NCBI GenBank assembly: GCA_003543135.1
Contig: DPJG01000018.1
Coordinates: 1-64,000 of the forward strand
Length of the DNA stretch: 64,000 nt
Source: Rheinheimera sp.
Lineage (GTDB): Bacteria > Pseudomonadota > Gammaproteobacteria > Enterobacterales > Alteromonadaceae
Reading direction: 5' to 3'
Made by a program: the position numbers and the translations under genes. The notes under the pieces are model-generated. The model was given only the letters and a program-made list of their open reading frames with translations, was not told the origin of the DNA and did not search any database. Shown piece by piece: positions 1 through 8,820 of this stretch; position 1 is the first letter of the stretch, and each line of letters starts with the position of its first letter.

Positions 1-64
<64 letters not shown>

Positions 65-124
65 ACACCATATTGTCAGCACACACTTAATCGCTTAACT
101 GCGTTGCTTCACAAGACGAGGCGC

Positions 125-153
125 ATTCTATGAGGCATACCTATATGTGTCAA
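125..153 (-). promoter_or_regulatory. sigma-70 promoter of the tRNA-Ala gene
   Basis: On the minus strand there is a perfect -35 box TTGACA (148-153), a 17-base spacer and a -10 box TAGAAT (125-130). It is followed directly by a GC-rich GCGCC discriminator, which is typical of stringently controlled stable-RNA promoters. Transcription would start near 118, leaving a 5' leader of about 53 bases to be trimmed before the tRNA. Confidence 0.85.
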
Positions 154-298
154 TACTTTTTTCCAAAGCAGAATCTGTTCGGGCATTTTTTAAACATGAC
201 GGCGAAAATGCGCGCAAAAACAGTAGCATCGGTGCATTTTTCTGCACAAATCAACCATTGTTGTCATCGACAAATTTGCCGGATTTTTGCCCCCGCTG

Positions 299-307
299 TG
301 ATATGAT
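299..307 (+). promoter_or_regulatory. possible extended -10 promoter for the XrtA-associated ATPase
   Basis: Between the tRNA promoter and the ATPase start (154-378) no gene is supported. TGaTATGAT at 299-307 is a good extended -10 element, about 70 bases before the start codon, but no convincing -35 box lies at normal spacing. An inverted repeat GTGCA/TGCAC sits near 232-247. The Shine-Dalgarno of the ATPase is AGGGAT at 365-370. Confidence 0.4.
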
Positions 308-378
308 TCAGCTGTTTTTGACTGTGTAAATTTGCTGCACAGTTTGTTAAGTTGCCGCAACCTTAGGGATAGTCATTG

Positions 379-1422
379 ATGTACGAAGCGTATTACGGAT
401 TTCACGACCGGCCATTTCAACTCACGCCAAATCCGCAATGGTTTTTTGCCAGCAAGTTGCATAAACGTGCCCTCGCCTACCTGCAATACGGCTTAAGCCA
501 GGGTGAAGGTTTTATTGTGATCACCGGCGATGTGGGGACTGGAAAAACCACTATAGCCAATCAGCTGCTCGGCAAATTGGATCATCAGCGTATTATTGCC
601 AGACAAATTGTCAGCTCTAAGCTCAGCCCGGACGACTTGCTGCGCATGATAGCTTCAGTATTTCAGCTGAGCGTCAAAGACAATAATAAAGCAGCTTACC
701 TTGAAGCCATTTCTAACTACTTAAGCCAATTACACCAGCAGAATAAAAGAGCTTTGTTGATCGTGGATGAAGCGCAGAACCTGCCACTGGAATCGGTGGA
801 AGAGCTTCGCATGTTGTCCAATTTTCAGCTGGCAGGTAAACCTTTGCTGCAAAGTTTTTTACTTGGGCAAAATGAGCTGAACGCCATTATTCAGTCGCCC
901 CAGATGGAACAGTTCAGGCAACGGATTATTGCTTCATCCAATTTATCGGCGTTAACGCCCGAAGACTGCCAGGCCTATATTGAATATCGTATTGCTCAGG
1001 CGGGCGTAAGTCGCCCGCTGCTCGATACGGCTTGTTATGCGCTTATTCATCAGTTTAGCCAGGGTATTCCACGCAAAATCAATAATCTGATGGACAGAGT
1101 TTTACTCTTTGGTTTTTTAGAAGACAAAAACATACTGACAGCACAGGATGTACAGGATGTTATTCAGGAGATCCGTGGTGAAGTTGCGCAGCAGGCGCCA
1201 CAGCAAGTACTTCCCACAACAACAGCTGTGGCTACGCCAATGAACAGTACAACAAACACGGCTTCGCAGCCGCAAAACCCTTATCATGCCATGCTGAGTG
1301 AATTGTCGGGTCTGCTCGATAGTTCACTGGAGCATAAAATTAAGATGGCCAAAGAACTGGATATATTACTGAACCAGCAGCATCAGCAAGTGATGAAAAA
1401 ACTGGATAAAGACAACAACTAA
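379..1422 (+). CDS. XrtA/PEP-CTERM system-associated ATPase (ExeA-like)
   Basis: A 347-residue cytoplasmic AAA ATPase of the ExeA/GspA-like family, in the form that accompanies exosortase A loci (TIGR03015 type). The N-terminal YEAYYGFHDRPF and TPNP motifs are typical. Walker A is GDVGTGKT at residues 50-57 and Walker B is LLIVDEAQ at 126-133. After residue about 260 the sequence becomes Gln/Ala/Thr-rich and ends in a charged, possibly coiled-coil tail. The start is ATG at 379 with AGGGAT upstream; a TTG directly before it (376) is not needed. Its precise job is unknown; by analogy with ExeA it may remodel an envelope assembly. It converges on the export operon and shares a bidirectional terminator with it. 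Confidence 0.9.
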   Translation: MYEAYYGFHDRPFQLTPNPQWFFASKLHKRALAYLQYGLSQGEGFIVITGDVGTGKTTIANQLLGKLDHQRIIARQIVSSKLSPDDLLRMIASVFQLSVKDNNKAAYLEAISNYLSQLHQQNKRALLIVDEAQNLPLESVEELRMLSNFQLAGKPLLQSFLLGQNELNAIIQSPQMEQFRQRIIASSNLSALTPEDCQAYIEYRIAQAGVSRPLLDTACYALIHQFSQGIPRKINNLMDRVLLFGFLEDKNILTAQDVQDVIQEIRGEVAQQAPQQVLPTTTAVATPMNSTTNTASQPQNPYHAMLSELSGLLDSSLEHKIKMAKELDILLNQQHQQVMKKLDKDNN

Positions 1423-1428
1423 GCCGAT

Positions 1429-1478
1429 CAGACAAAAAACAAAAAGGCAGCTAAGGCTGCCTTTTTGTTTTTTGTCTG
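1429..1478. terminator. bidirectional terminator, 23-bp perfect stem
   Basis: Bases 1429-1451 and 1456-1478 are exact reverse complements around the 4-base loop TAAG. The core is AAAAAGGCAGC/GCTGCCTTTTT, flanked by A- and T-runs, so it can end transcription from both the ATPase gene (plus) and the outer-membrane protein gene (minus). Confidence 0.92.
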
Positions 1479-1483
1479 CTGTG

Positions 1484-3133
1484 TCAGAAATTGAATTTAA
1501 TATCAAAAGACAATCTGTTTTCCTGATAATCCAGTTCTCGCCCCTGGTAATCAATTTCTGTGTGGCGCGCTGTCAATCCCGCTGTTAGCTGAGGATTAAT
1601 CTTGCGGTTAAAACTCAGTGAGTTACTGGCTTGTGTGCCTTGTCTGTTACCAAACCTATTACCAAGGCCATCATCACCATCAAATTTAAGTTTTGAATAA
1701 GACGAGGTGGCTGTCAGGCTGTTGCGTTTGGATAATTGCCAATTTGCATTCAATGAAGCCGTTCTATCCTGTAGTTCAGCATCCTGCTCCAGATAAATAT
1801 CCCGACGTTCACCCAGTTGTAGCTGCAACTTTAACCGGCTGAAAGCATACCCCAGGTTGTAATTCACAGCACGTCTGACAACCAAAGCGTCGTTTAAGTC
1901 TTCACCAGGCAGCTGGATATTATAATAACGTTCACCAGGTTGAGGCCGGTATTGTGCAGTGGGTGGCTGAAAACAACTGGCTAAACCGGGCGTTACCCCT
2001 GGCGGACATACAAACAAACCAAACTCAGCGTCAGCAGCATTTAATGCCAGTAACGAGTTCACAGTATCGGAAACCTGCACCGCCATCGTTAAGCGTTTTA
2101 AGCTATAACTGCCTGAAAGCTCAGCACTTCGGCCAAAAAACCTTCGATCCAGGCTGCCGCTTAACTTTGTTCGCCTTGATGGCTGAAAATTAAACTGAGT
2201 CCCAAGGTACTCACTTTCACCGAGAAAGTTATTTATTTTGTTGTACGTGACATTCCACCAGGATCTATCAGAGATATTCCACTCAAAGCCGCCACCGACA
2301 CTCTGGAAGCTACGGTAATTGGCAAACTGCGGGTTGGTTGACACAAGACCACTGTTACTCTCAAAACTGCCCTGCGCTATCATGGCAACACGCCAGAAGA
2401 ACGGCACCCCAATGACCCCATTGCCGCGTCTGTTGTAAAGATCTTCACCCAGTTCACGGCTGGTTTTCAGACCATTAGCCCGAAAACCATAAAAAAACTT
2501 ACTGGCACGGCTACGCGACTTAATTTCAGCACTGCCACTGAGGATTTCGTTATCGATGCCGGTGTCAGCAAAAGGGTCATCATCAAACAGCACGGAAACA
2601 CTTCTGTCAGTACTGGCTTTGCTGGCATTCACATCAACAAAACCGTTCAGCCAGATATAAGGGTCAAACCTGTAACCAGCACCAAAGTCTCTGGTCTGCA
2701 CTTTGGCCATATCGCCACCGGCGGTAATTTCGTCTACATAGCGCGATACATTGGACGTTGCAGCACGATAAGACTGGCCTGCCCCTAAACGCAAAGACAA
2801 TTGATCGCTCAGTAAGCTGGCTCTGTTGGTCAGACGAAAGTCGGTATAACTTTCGTTTTTCCGTTGTTCATCCCGATAAATAACCGCTTTTTGTTCAACA
2901 TTAAATGCTGATTGCAACCAGGAATTATCGTAAGTCAGGCTCACACCGGGGGCCAGAGTTTGTGCCAGGCCCCGGTCAGTGCCGTTGTCTGCAGCTTTAA
3001 GCCGGTATGCATGTGTTTCCAGTGTCAGGCTCGGGATCACATCCACAGCACTGAACGCTGGTGTGCTCAAAATCAGTAAAGGCAGGGACAATACCCCACC
3101 TATCCTGACCGAACGCACTTTGTTATTCCGCAT
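1484..3133 (-). CDS. PEP-CTERM system-associated outer-membrane beta-barrel protein (TIGR03016 type)
   Basis: A protein of about 549 residues with an N-terminal signal peptide: basic Arg/Lys start, hydrophobic GGVLSLPLLIL, cleavage after AFSA. The rest is rich in alternating aromatic and polar residues typical of a transmembrane beta-barrel and ends in ...FNF, a C-terminal Phe as expected for BAM insertion. This matches the outer-membrane protein found in XrtA exopolysaccharide loci, likely serving glycan export or anchoring. The start at 3133 (MRNNKVRS) is chosen because it gives a clean signal peptide and overlaps the upstream kinase gene by only 11 bases. An ATG at 3142 and a longer frame to 3166 are alternatives. 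Confidence 0.85.
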   Translation of the reverse strand: MRNNKVRSVRIGGVLSLPLLILSTPAFSAVDVIPSLTLETHAYRLKAADNGTDRGLAQTLAPGVSLTYDNSWLQSAFNVEQKAVIYRDEQRKNESYTDFRLTNRASLLSDQLSLRLGAGQSYRAATSNVSRYVDEITAGGDMAKVQTRDFGAGYRFDPYIWLNGFVDVNASKASTDRSVSVLFDDDPFADTGIDNEILSGSAEIKSRSRASKFFYGFRANGLKTSRELGEDLYNRRGNGVIGVPFFWRVAMIAQGSFESNSGLVSTNPQFANYRSFQSVGGGFEWNISDRSWWNVTYNKINNFLGESEYLGTQFNFQPSRRTKLSGSLDRRFFGRSAELSGSYSLKRLTMAVQVSDTVNSLLALNAADAEFGLFVCPPGVTPGLASCFQPPTAQYRPQPGERYYNIQLPGEDLNDALVVRRAVNYNLGYAFSRLKLQLQLGERRDIYLEQDAELQDRTASLNANWQLSKRNSLTATSSYSKLKFDGDDGLGNRFGNRQGTQASNSLSFNRKINPQLTAGLTARHTEIDYQGRELDYQENRLSFDIKFNF

Positions 3134-4100
3134 AATATCCATAACCGTAGCCATATCCTTTATCACGACTGTAATATGCCTTGTTGATCACAAAACCAAC
3201 CGCCAGCTCTTTTGGCAATAAACTCAATGCTTTATCCAGCTCATTCAGTTTGGTTTTGTTTTCTTCCAGCACCACAACGGCCTGACCACACATACCAGCC
3301 ATTACACAAGTTTCGTTGACACCAAGCAGAGGCGGTGCATCAAAAATCACGATCCGATCCGGATAACGGGATGCAAACTCCTGCACCAGTTCCATCATCT
3401 TGTCACTGGCCAACAGTTCAGTAGATAAATGATGGGGTTTACCTGCGGTAATAATCTTCAGACGCTCAACATTGGTACTGTACATAATGTCAGAGACATC
3501 AACATCATTTGAACTCAGATAGTCGGTTAAACCAAGCTGGGTTGAAATCTCCAGCGTACGCGCCACATTCGGGCGCAGCACATCGGCATCCACCAGCAGC
3601 ACGGTTTTATCCTGCTCCAGTGCAATACTGAGCGCCAGATTCACTGAGGTAAAAGTTTTCCCTTCACCCGGCCTGCTGCTGGTCACCAGTATCAGATTCG
3701 GATGATGTAAGGTTTTGCTTAAACTGCCAAAAGCGTTATTGATAAGCTTTCGTTTAATCACCCGGAATTCTTCGTAAATGAGCCGGCGCTCTGTGGCCAT
3801 GGACACAAAATTGCGCTCGCTGAGGCTGGCAAGGTCGATATTCAACATCAGTTTTGGCGCTGTGGCACTATCAGCCTGAGCGCCACTATCAGCCACAGTG
3901 GCCACCGACTGTGCAGTCTCTGATTGTGAGCTTGCAGCAACAGACGGTGTCACTTCCGATGCAGTCGCCGCTGATGCAGTCTCCTGTGACGCGCTTAAAG
4001 GCGCGGCATTATCAACTGTTGTAGCCTTTTCAGCCACAGGTTCGGCTGTTGCCGGGTTCATCGCCCCCAGTTTATCCAGAGCTTTTTCTATTGTGCTCAT
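3123..4100 (-). CDS. XrtA-associated tyrosine autokinase (BY-kinase, CpsD/Wzc-C-like)
   Basis: A 325-residue bacterial tyrosine kinase that cycles phosphorylation to control polysaccharide polymerisation and export, acting with the separate chain-length protein encoded just upstream. Walker A is SSRPGEGKT, Walker A' is VLLVDADVLRP and Walker B is IVIFDAPPL. The C-terminus carries a tyrosine cluster (GYGYGYGYYAE) as the autophosphorylation tail. Residues about 15-85 are a low-complexity Ala/Ser/Thr/Glu linker. The start overlaps the chain-length gene by ATGA. The DNA for the Tyr cluster also carries the start of the next gene. Confidence 0.92.
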   Translation of the reverse strand: MSTIEKALDKLGAMNPATAEPVAEKATTVDNAAPLSASQETASAATASEVTPSVAASSQSETAQSVATVADSGAQADSATAPKLMLNIDLASLSERNFVSMATERRLIYEEFRVIKRKLINNAFGSLSKTLHHPNLILVTSSRPGEGKTFTSVNLALSIALEQDKTVLLVDADVLRPNVARTLEISTQLGLTDYLSSNDVDVSDIMYSTNVERLKIITAGKPHHLSTELLASDKMMELVQEFASRYPDRIVIFDAPPLLGVNETCVMAGMCGQAVVVLEENKTKLNELDKALSLLPKELAVGFVINKAYYSRDKGYGYGYGYYAE

Positions 4101-5689
4101 AACAACCGTCCCAATAATTGTTTGGCGGTAAAACCAAATACCATTTCATTGGTTATCAACAGACAATAGCTGAACAACAACATGCCGCTTAAACCAAGGA
4201 AATACACCAAATGTTTTTTGTTCTGCCGCAACAAAGCAGCTTTTTGTGTATGTGACACCAGACCAAATACCGGGAAATCGGAAATAGTCTTCAGCTGTAA
4301 GGCACTGGTCACCACAGGTTGCAATTGACTGCGGGCAAAGGCCATAAAGACGCCGGCCGCAATACCCCCCAATAACACCAGAGTATAAAACAGTACCCGC
4401 GGTGGTCCGGACGGCTTCATCGGCACATGAGGTGGTTCAATAATTTTAAACTGAACGTCCTGCTGTGATTCATCGGCTTTTTGAGATAAATCAATCGCTT
4501 CGCGTCTGCTTAACAACTCTTCATATTTGGCTTTGGTAATTTCATAATCACGGTTTAAGCCGGTGAATTTCGCTTCAATGTCCGGGATAGTGTTGCGCTG
4601 GGATTCAAGCTGCGCCAGTTTTTCCGAATAATTGCGCACCCGTACGCTGACGGATGCCATTTCATTTTCCAGACGCGCTACATTCAGCTTCAATTCCTGA
4701 TACACCTGATTCTGACTCAGACTGCTGCTGGAACCGGGCGACGTTGCCGCTGCTTGCTCCAACTGTGCGATATCAGCGTTACGAAGTTCCTGCAAAGTTT
4801 CGATCAGTTTTTTTGTTTCAACCACATCAGGGTGTGCTTCTGTGTAGCGAATCAGCAGAGCATCCATCTGGTTTTGCAATGCGCGGATCCGCTCATCATA
4901 TTGTGAACTGAATCCGGCCGGTGCCCCCGTGCTGTAGTCAAACATCACCGGATCTTCACCTTCAAGCTGACGGCGTGCCGAAGCGAGCTGACCTTCAAGC
5001 TCACGCATTTGCAATTGCGCTTCTTCCAGCCGTTGTTTTTCCGCTTCAATACGGGCGTAAAAGCCGGTATCAGCAGTAGGACCTGTTAACAGCTCGTTTT
5101 TCTTAAACTCTGATAACCTGGCTTCAGCAGCTTCCAGCCGGCTTTCATATTCTTTAATCTGGCTGTCAAGAAACTCTGCGGTCTTTTTGTTATCAGCAGC
5201 GGCGTTACCCACCCTGCTTTCAACAAAAATATTTAATGTTTCCTGCACCAGCCGTTTTGCCAGTTGGGGTGACGCATTGGCATAAGAAATCACGTAAATG
5301 TTTTCCCGGCCGGCAGATGACAACTTAATGTTCTTCTGCAGTCCATCAATCAGATTTTCATAGGATTGGCGGTCAGAAACTGTCACATCCAAATCTGTTG
5401 CCATGGCAATTTTTTCCAGATTTGGCCGGCTTAACAAGGTTCTGGCCATCAGTTGAATTTCTTCATCCGGATTGGTTCTGATAGTCAGGCCCTGCAGCGC
5501 AGGGTCCAGAATAGAGCGGGTTTCTACATATAACTTGGTGTTGGCTTCATAAGTAGGTGGCATATTAAACACCACCAACCAGCCAATTGGACAAATCACC
5601 CAGGCGGTGATCACAATATAGCGGCGCCTTAACCAAACTCCCTGTAAATAGATAAGCAACATCTCTATTGCAAGGTTTAATTCCTTCAT
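4097..5689 (-). CDS. XrtA system polysaccharide chain-length determinant (Wzz/GumC-like)
   Basis: A 530-residue inner-membrane polysaccharide co-polymerase of the TIGR03007 type. It has a membrane segment near residues 24-45, a Wzz domain with the Tyr/Glu-rich periplasmic start, long coiled-coil stretches (about 155-250 and 320-390), the Pro-rich EPPHVPMKPSGPP motif, then a membrane segment and a further hydrophobic helix near 495-515. It sets chain length and partners the tyrosine autokinase, whose start codon overlaps its stop (ATGA at 4097-4100). Together they equal one split Wzc. It lies 22 bases downstream of the Wza-like gene in the same operon. Confidence 0.92.
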   Translation of the reverse strand: MKELNLAIEMLLIYLQGVWLRRRYIVITAWVICPIGWLVVFNMPPTYEANTKLYVETRSILDPALQGLTIRTNPDEEIQLMARTLLSRPNLEKIAMATDLDVTVSDRQSYENLIDGLQKNIKLSSAGRENIYVISYANASPQLAKRLVQETLNIFVESRVGNAAADNKKTAEFLDSQIKEYESRLEAAEARLSEFKKNELLTGPTADTGFYARIEAEKQRLEEAQLQMRELEGQLASARRQLEGEDPVMFDYSTGAPAGFSSQYDERIRALQNQMDALLIRYTEAHPDVVETKKLIETLQELRNADIAQLEQAAATSPGSSSSLSQNQVYQELKLNVARLENEMASVSVRVRNYSEKLAQLESQRNTIPDIEAKFTGLNRDYEITKAKYEELLSRREAIDLSQKADESQQDVQFKIIEPPHVPMKPSGPPRVLFYTLVLLGGIAAGVFMAFARSQLQPVVTSALQLKTISDFPVFGLVSHTQKAALLRQNKKHLVYFLGLSGMLLFSYCLLITNEMVFGFTAKQLLGRLL

Positions 5690-5711
5690 CGAACTACTCC
5701 AGCGACTACTA

Positions 5712-6341
5712 TCAGAACCAGGCTTCCGGAATAATTACGATGTCACCAGGCAACATATCTACGTTGGCGGAAATATCACCTTCGCGGATCAAATCGTCGA
5801 GTTTCACTTCATAACTGACCTGTTTACCATTCACGGTACGAACCAGTTTGGCACTGTTACCACTGGCAAACTCAGTTAAACCGCCTGAGGCGATCATTAA
5901 ATCAAGCAACGTCATATATTGACGGTAAGGATAAGCCTGAGGCTGAGCAGCTGCACCAATCACACGAACCTGCTCGCTGTACGGCCCGACAAAACCATTT
6001 ACTGATACTGTCACTACAGGGTCGCGGATAAACTTAGATAAGATGGTTTCCATTTCGCGCGCCAGCTGGGTTGGCGTTTTACCGGCAACAGCTATGTCTT
6101 CAACTAAAGATGTGGTGATTTGACCATCCGGGCGCACGATAAAAGAGCCCGACAACTCCGGGTTGCGCCAGACGAAGATGTTAACAGTGTCATTGGGGCC
6201 AATCAGGTATTTGTAGTCGGTGACCGCAGTGGTCATAGAATTGTGAACTGTGGCAGGTGCTAACTGATTACTGCTACACCCCTGCAGCACCAGCATCGCG
6301 CCGATGGCGAAGATTTGAGCCAAAACTAACTTTGCATTCAT
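5712..6341 (-). CDS. XrtA/PEP-CTERM system exopolysaccharide export lipoprotein (Wza-like)
   Basis: A 209-residue outer-membrane lipoprotein. Its signal peptide ends in the lipobox LQGC (Cys22). It is followed by a Poly_export (SBBP) domain starting YLIGPNDTVNIFVWRNPELS and one SLBB-like domain in the C-terminal half. It is much shorter than enterobacterial Wza but normal for the TIGR03027 family of exosortase loci. It presumably forms the periplasmic/outer-membrane exit channel. It is first in the minus-strand export operon and divergent from the sugar transferase at 6526. Confidence 0.93.
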   Translation of the reverse strand: MNAKLVLAQIFAIGAMLVLQGCSSNQLAPATVHNSMTTAVTDYKYLIGPNDTVNIFVWRNPELSGSFIVRPDGQITTSLVEDIAVAGKTPTQLAREMETILSKFIRDPVVTVSVNGFVGPYSEQVRVIGAAAQPQAYPYRQYMTLLDLMIASGGLTEFASGNSAKLVRTVNGKQVSYEVKLDDLIREGDISANVDMLPGDIVIIPEAWF

Positions 6342-6525
6342 ATATTGCGTCCTTATTGCTAATGCGTTTGTAATATAACCGAATTTTACAACGATGTGGC
6401 TGCAGACATAAAAAATTAATTTCAGTTTTATTCACACAAGCGTATACTTCTCCAGCAAATTCACTTAGTCAAGTGGACAAATTTTAAAACTGAAATTGTT
6501 GTTTCAGACTCAGGAAGAAGTGTGA

Positions 6526-7932
6526 ATGAATAAGGCTGTTCGTTTCGGAAAAAATACGCTGGCTGATAAGTTGTTTTTACTCGGGGAAATGTTGTTATTA
6601 CTCGTTTCCAGCCTGCTCGCCTCGTACATCTACTCTTTTTTTCAGCCGGTTGACCAGGAACTGGCTGCCATTAACGCTGTCCTTTTCACCGGCAGTGTGA
6701 TGTTGTGTGCGCTTTCTGTTGGCCTATATGATCAAAAACTGCGTGAAGACACAGGCGGTGTTTTTAAACGCGTTGTTATCACTTTGATTCTGGCTGGTAT
6801 TTTGCTGGAAGTAGTAATTTTCAGCATTGTGCCTTCTTTGCACTTAGGCCTGACTTACAGCCTGACAGCTTCTTTATTGTCAATGGTTACCCTCACCTCT
6901 TTTCGCATGTTGTTCCAGTATCATGACATTACCAAAATCAGCCGCCGTAAAGTAATGATATTAGGTTCAGGTGAACGGGCTTCAATTATTGAACGACGTA
7001 TGCGTCGTAACGTCGATAAAAGAAACTTTGAAGTACATGGTTTTGTATTCATTGATGGCGACCAGCCTGGTCACATCCCGGAAGCAAGAACGATACATTT
7101 TGATTACAAAAATGATTTGTACGAATATGCCTGTGAGCATGAAATTGAACAATTAGTCATCGCCTGTGATGAAAGACGCAATATGTTACCTGTAGAACAT
7201 TTATTCAAATGTAAAACCAGAGGCATAGATGTTATCGAGATCCTAGACTTTATTGAGCAGGAAACCGGTCAGATTGCTGTCAACCTGATTTATCCCAGCT
7301 GGGTCATTTACTCCAATGGTTTTGAAATGAATCATCGTTTTAAAACCAGTCTGGACCACCGCTTAAACGCCCTGCTGGCAATTTGTGTATTACTGGTTGT
7401 TTGGCCGCTGATGCTGATCACCGCCCTTGCCATTTACCTTGATGATGGCCGTCGCACCGGCACCCCTGTGTTATATAAACAAATCCGTATTGGCATCGAT
7501 GGCAAGCCGTTTCATATTCTTAAATTTCGCAGTATGAGAGCCGACGCGGAAAAAAATGGCGCTAAATGGGCCACAGTGAATGACGACCGTGTCACCAAAA
7601 TTGGTGGTTTTATCCGCAAATACCGCATCGATGAGCTGCCACAGCTGTTTAACATTATTGTGGGTGATATGGGGTTTGTTGGCCCAAGACCGGAACGTCC
7701 AGAGTTTGTGGAAAAACTGGTCAAAGAAATTCCTTATTACAACCAGCGCCACAACGTAAAGCCAGGCTTAACAGGCTGGGCGCAGCTGAAGTATCCTTAT
7801 GGCTCTACCACTGAAGATGCGCAGGAAAAACTCAAGTTTGATTTGTATTACATCAAACACCGTACCCTGCTGCTTGATCTGGTTATTCTGATCCGTACCG
7901 TCGAGATTGTACTTTTTGGCAAAGGGCGTTAA
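6526..7932 (+). CDS. XrtA-system priming sugar transferase (TIGR03013 type, polyprenyl-phosphate glycosyl-1-phosphate transferase)
   Basis: A 468-residue membrane protein that should start the repeat unit by moving a sugar-1-phosphate onto undecaprenyl phosphate. It has four or five N-terminal membrane helices, a Rossmann-like CoA-binding middle domain (VMILGSGERASIIERRM), another membrane helix near 285-305 and the conserved C-terminal bacterial sugar transferase domain: KQIRIGIDGKPF, LKFRSMR, RKYRIDELPQLFN and GPRPERP. The start is ATG at 6526 behind AGGAAG. It opens the plus-strand operon; the next gene starts 4 bases after its stop. Confidence 0.95.
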   Translation: MNKAVRFGKNTLADKLFLLGEMLLLLVSSLLASYIYSFFQPVDQELAAINAVLFTGSVMLCALSVGLYDQKLREDTGGVFKRVVITLILAGILLEVVIFSIVPSLHLGLTYSLTASLLSMVTLTSFRMLFQYHDITKISRRKVMILGSGERASIIERRMRRNVDKRNFEVHGFVFIDGDQPGHIPEARTIHFDYKNDLYEYACEHEIEQLVIACDERRNMLPVEHLFKCKTRGIDVIEILDFIEQETGQIAVNLIYPSWVIYSNGFEMNHRFKTSLDHRLNALLAICVLLVVWPLMLITALAIYLDDGRRTGTPVLYKQIRIGIDGKPFHILKFRSMRADAEKNGAKWATVNDDRVTKIGGFIRKYRIDELPQLFNIIVGDMGFVGPRPERPEFVEKLVKEIPYYNQRHNVKPGLTGWAQLKYPYGSTTEDAQEKLKFDLYYIKHRTLLLDLVILIRTVEIVLFGKGR

Positions 7933-7936
7933 ATCG

Positions 7937-8785
7937 ATGACATTGTTGCCAAAATTAAACGCCTTAACGGTGGACGTAGAAGACTATTTCCATGTTGCCG
8001 CTTTTGAAAACAATATCAAACCTGCCGACTGGCATGGCATGCAGCCAAGGGTTGATCGCAACACCCGCCAACTGCTGGATCAGTTTGACCGTAATGGTGC
8101 CAAGGCCACCTTCTTTTTCCTTGGCTGGGTCGCAGAACGTTTTCCGGAACTGGTCAAAGAAGTTAAACGCCGTGGTCATGAAGTGGCAAGTCATGGTTAT
8201 GCCCATACCCGGGTGCATCAGCAAAGCCAGGCCGAATTTACCGCTGATATAGTCAAAGCTAAAGACATTCTGGAACAACTGACCGGTGAAGCGGTGATTG
8301 GTTATCGTGCACCCAGTTTTTCGATTAATAAACAAAGTGAATGGGCTTTTGACATTCTTAAGCAGGCCGGCCATTTATACAGTTCCAGCACTTATCCGGT
8401 CAAACACGATTTATACGGGGTGCCGGACTGGCCACAACAGCCTTATCTGCGTCCGGAAGGCATTTGGGAAATCCCGATGCCAACCCTGACCATGTATGGT
8501 CGGCAGTTACCTATTGCCGGTGGTGGATATTTCCGCTTAATGCCTTATTGGCTCAGCAAGAAGCTTATCAGTAAGTTTTTACATAACGACGAAATGCCTT
8601 ATATGTTCTATTTCCACCCCTGGGAAATAGACCCTGCACAGCCCAGGGTCGCTGGCGCTGGTCGCAAATCCAGGTTCCGCCATTATGTCAATCTGGACAA
8701 AATGGAACATAAACTGGATCGCCTGCTGACAGACTTTCAATGGGGCAGTCTGGGTCAGGTGTATCAGGAAACACTAAAGCGCTGA
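7937..8785 (+). CDS. XrtA-system polysaccharide deacetylase (NodB-like, TIGR03006 type)
   Basis: A 282-residue carbohydrate esterase family 4 protein. The metal site is visible: TVDVEDYFH with the catalytic and metal Asp near the start, the His pair in SHGYAH, and GYRAPSFS for the third motif. It would remove N-acetyl groups from sugar residues of the exopolysaccharide or its precursor. There is no signal peptide, as is usual in this family. The start is ATG at 7937 (MTLLPKLNALTVD), 4 bases after the previous stop with GGGCG upstream; an in-frame start at 7907 would overlap that gene and is not preferred. Confidence 0.93.
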   Translation: MTLLPKLNALTVDVEDYFHVAAFENNIKPADWHGMQPRVDRNTRQLLDQFDRNGAKATFFFLGWVAERFPELVKEVKRRGHEVASHGYAHTRVHQQSQAEFTADIVKAKDILEQLTGEAVIGYRAPSFSINKQSEWAFDILKQAGHLYSSSTYPVKHDLYGVPDWPQQPYLRPEGIWEIPMPTLTMYGRQLPIAGGGYFRLMPYWLSKKLISKFLHNDEMPYMFYFHPWEIDPAQPRVAGAGRKSRFRHYVNLDKMEHKLDRLLTDFQWGSLGQVYQETLKR

Positions 8786-8820
8786 AATAAATCAATAAAA
8801 AACACAACTAAAGGATTTAG

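Noticed and set aside
147-329. Open frame of 60 codons on the plus strand
   Set aside because: It overlaps the tRNA promoter, has no Shine-Dalgarno and no protein-like composition.
6342-6525. Sigma-54-like element TGGAGAAGTATACGCT upstream of the Wza-like gene
   Set aside because: GG and GC spacing is right, but nearly all other consensus positions mismatch; more likely chance.
7964-8374. 136-codon frame antisense to the deacetylase
   Set aside because: Shadow of the well-supported NodB-type gene on the other strand.
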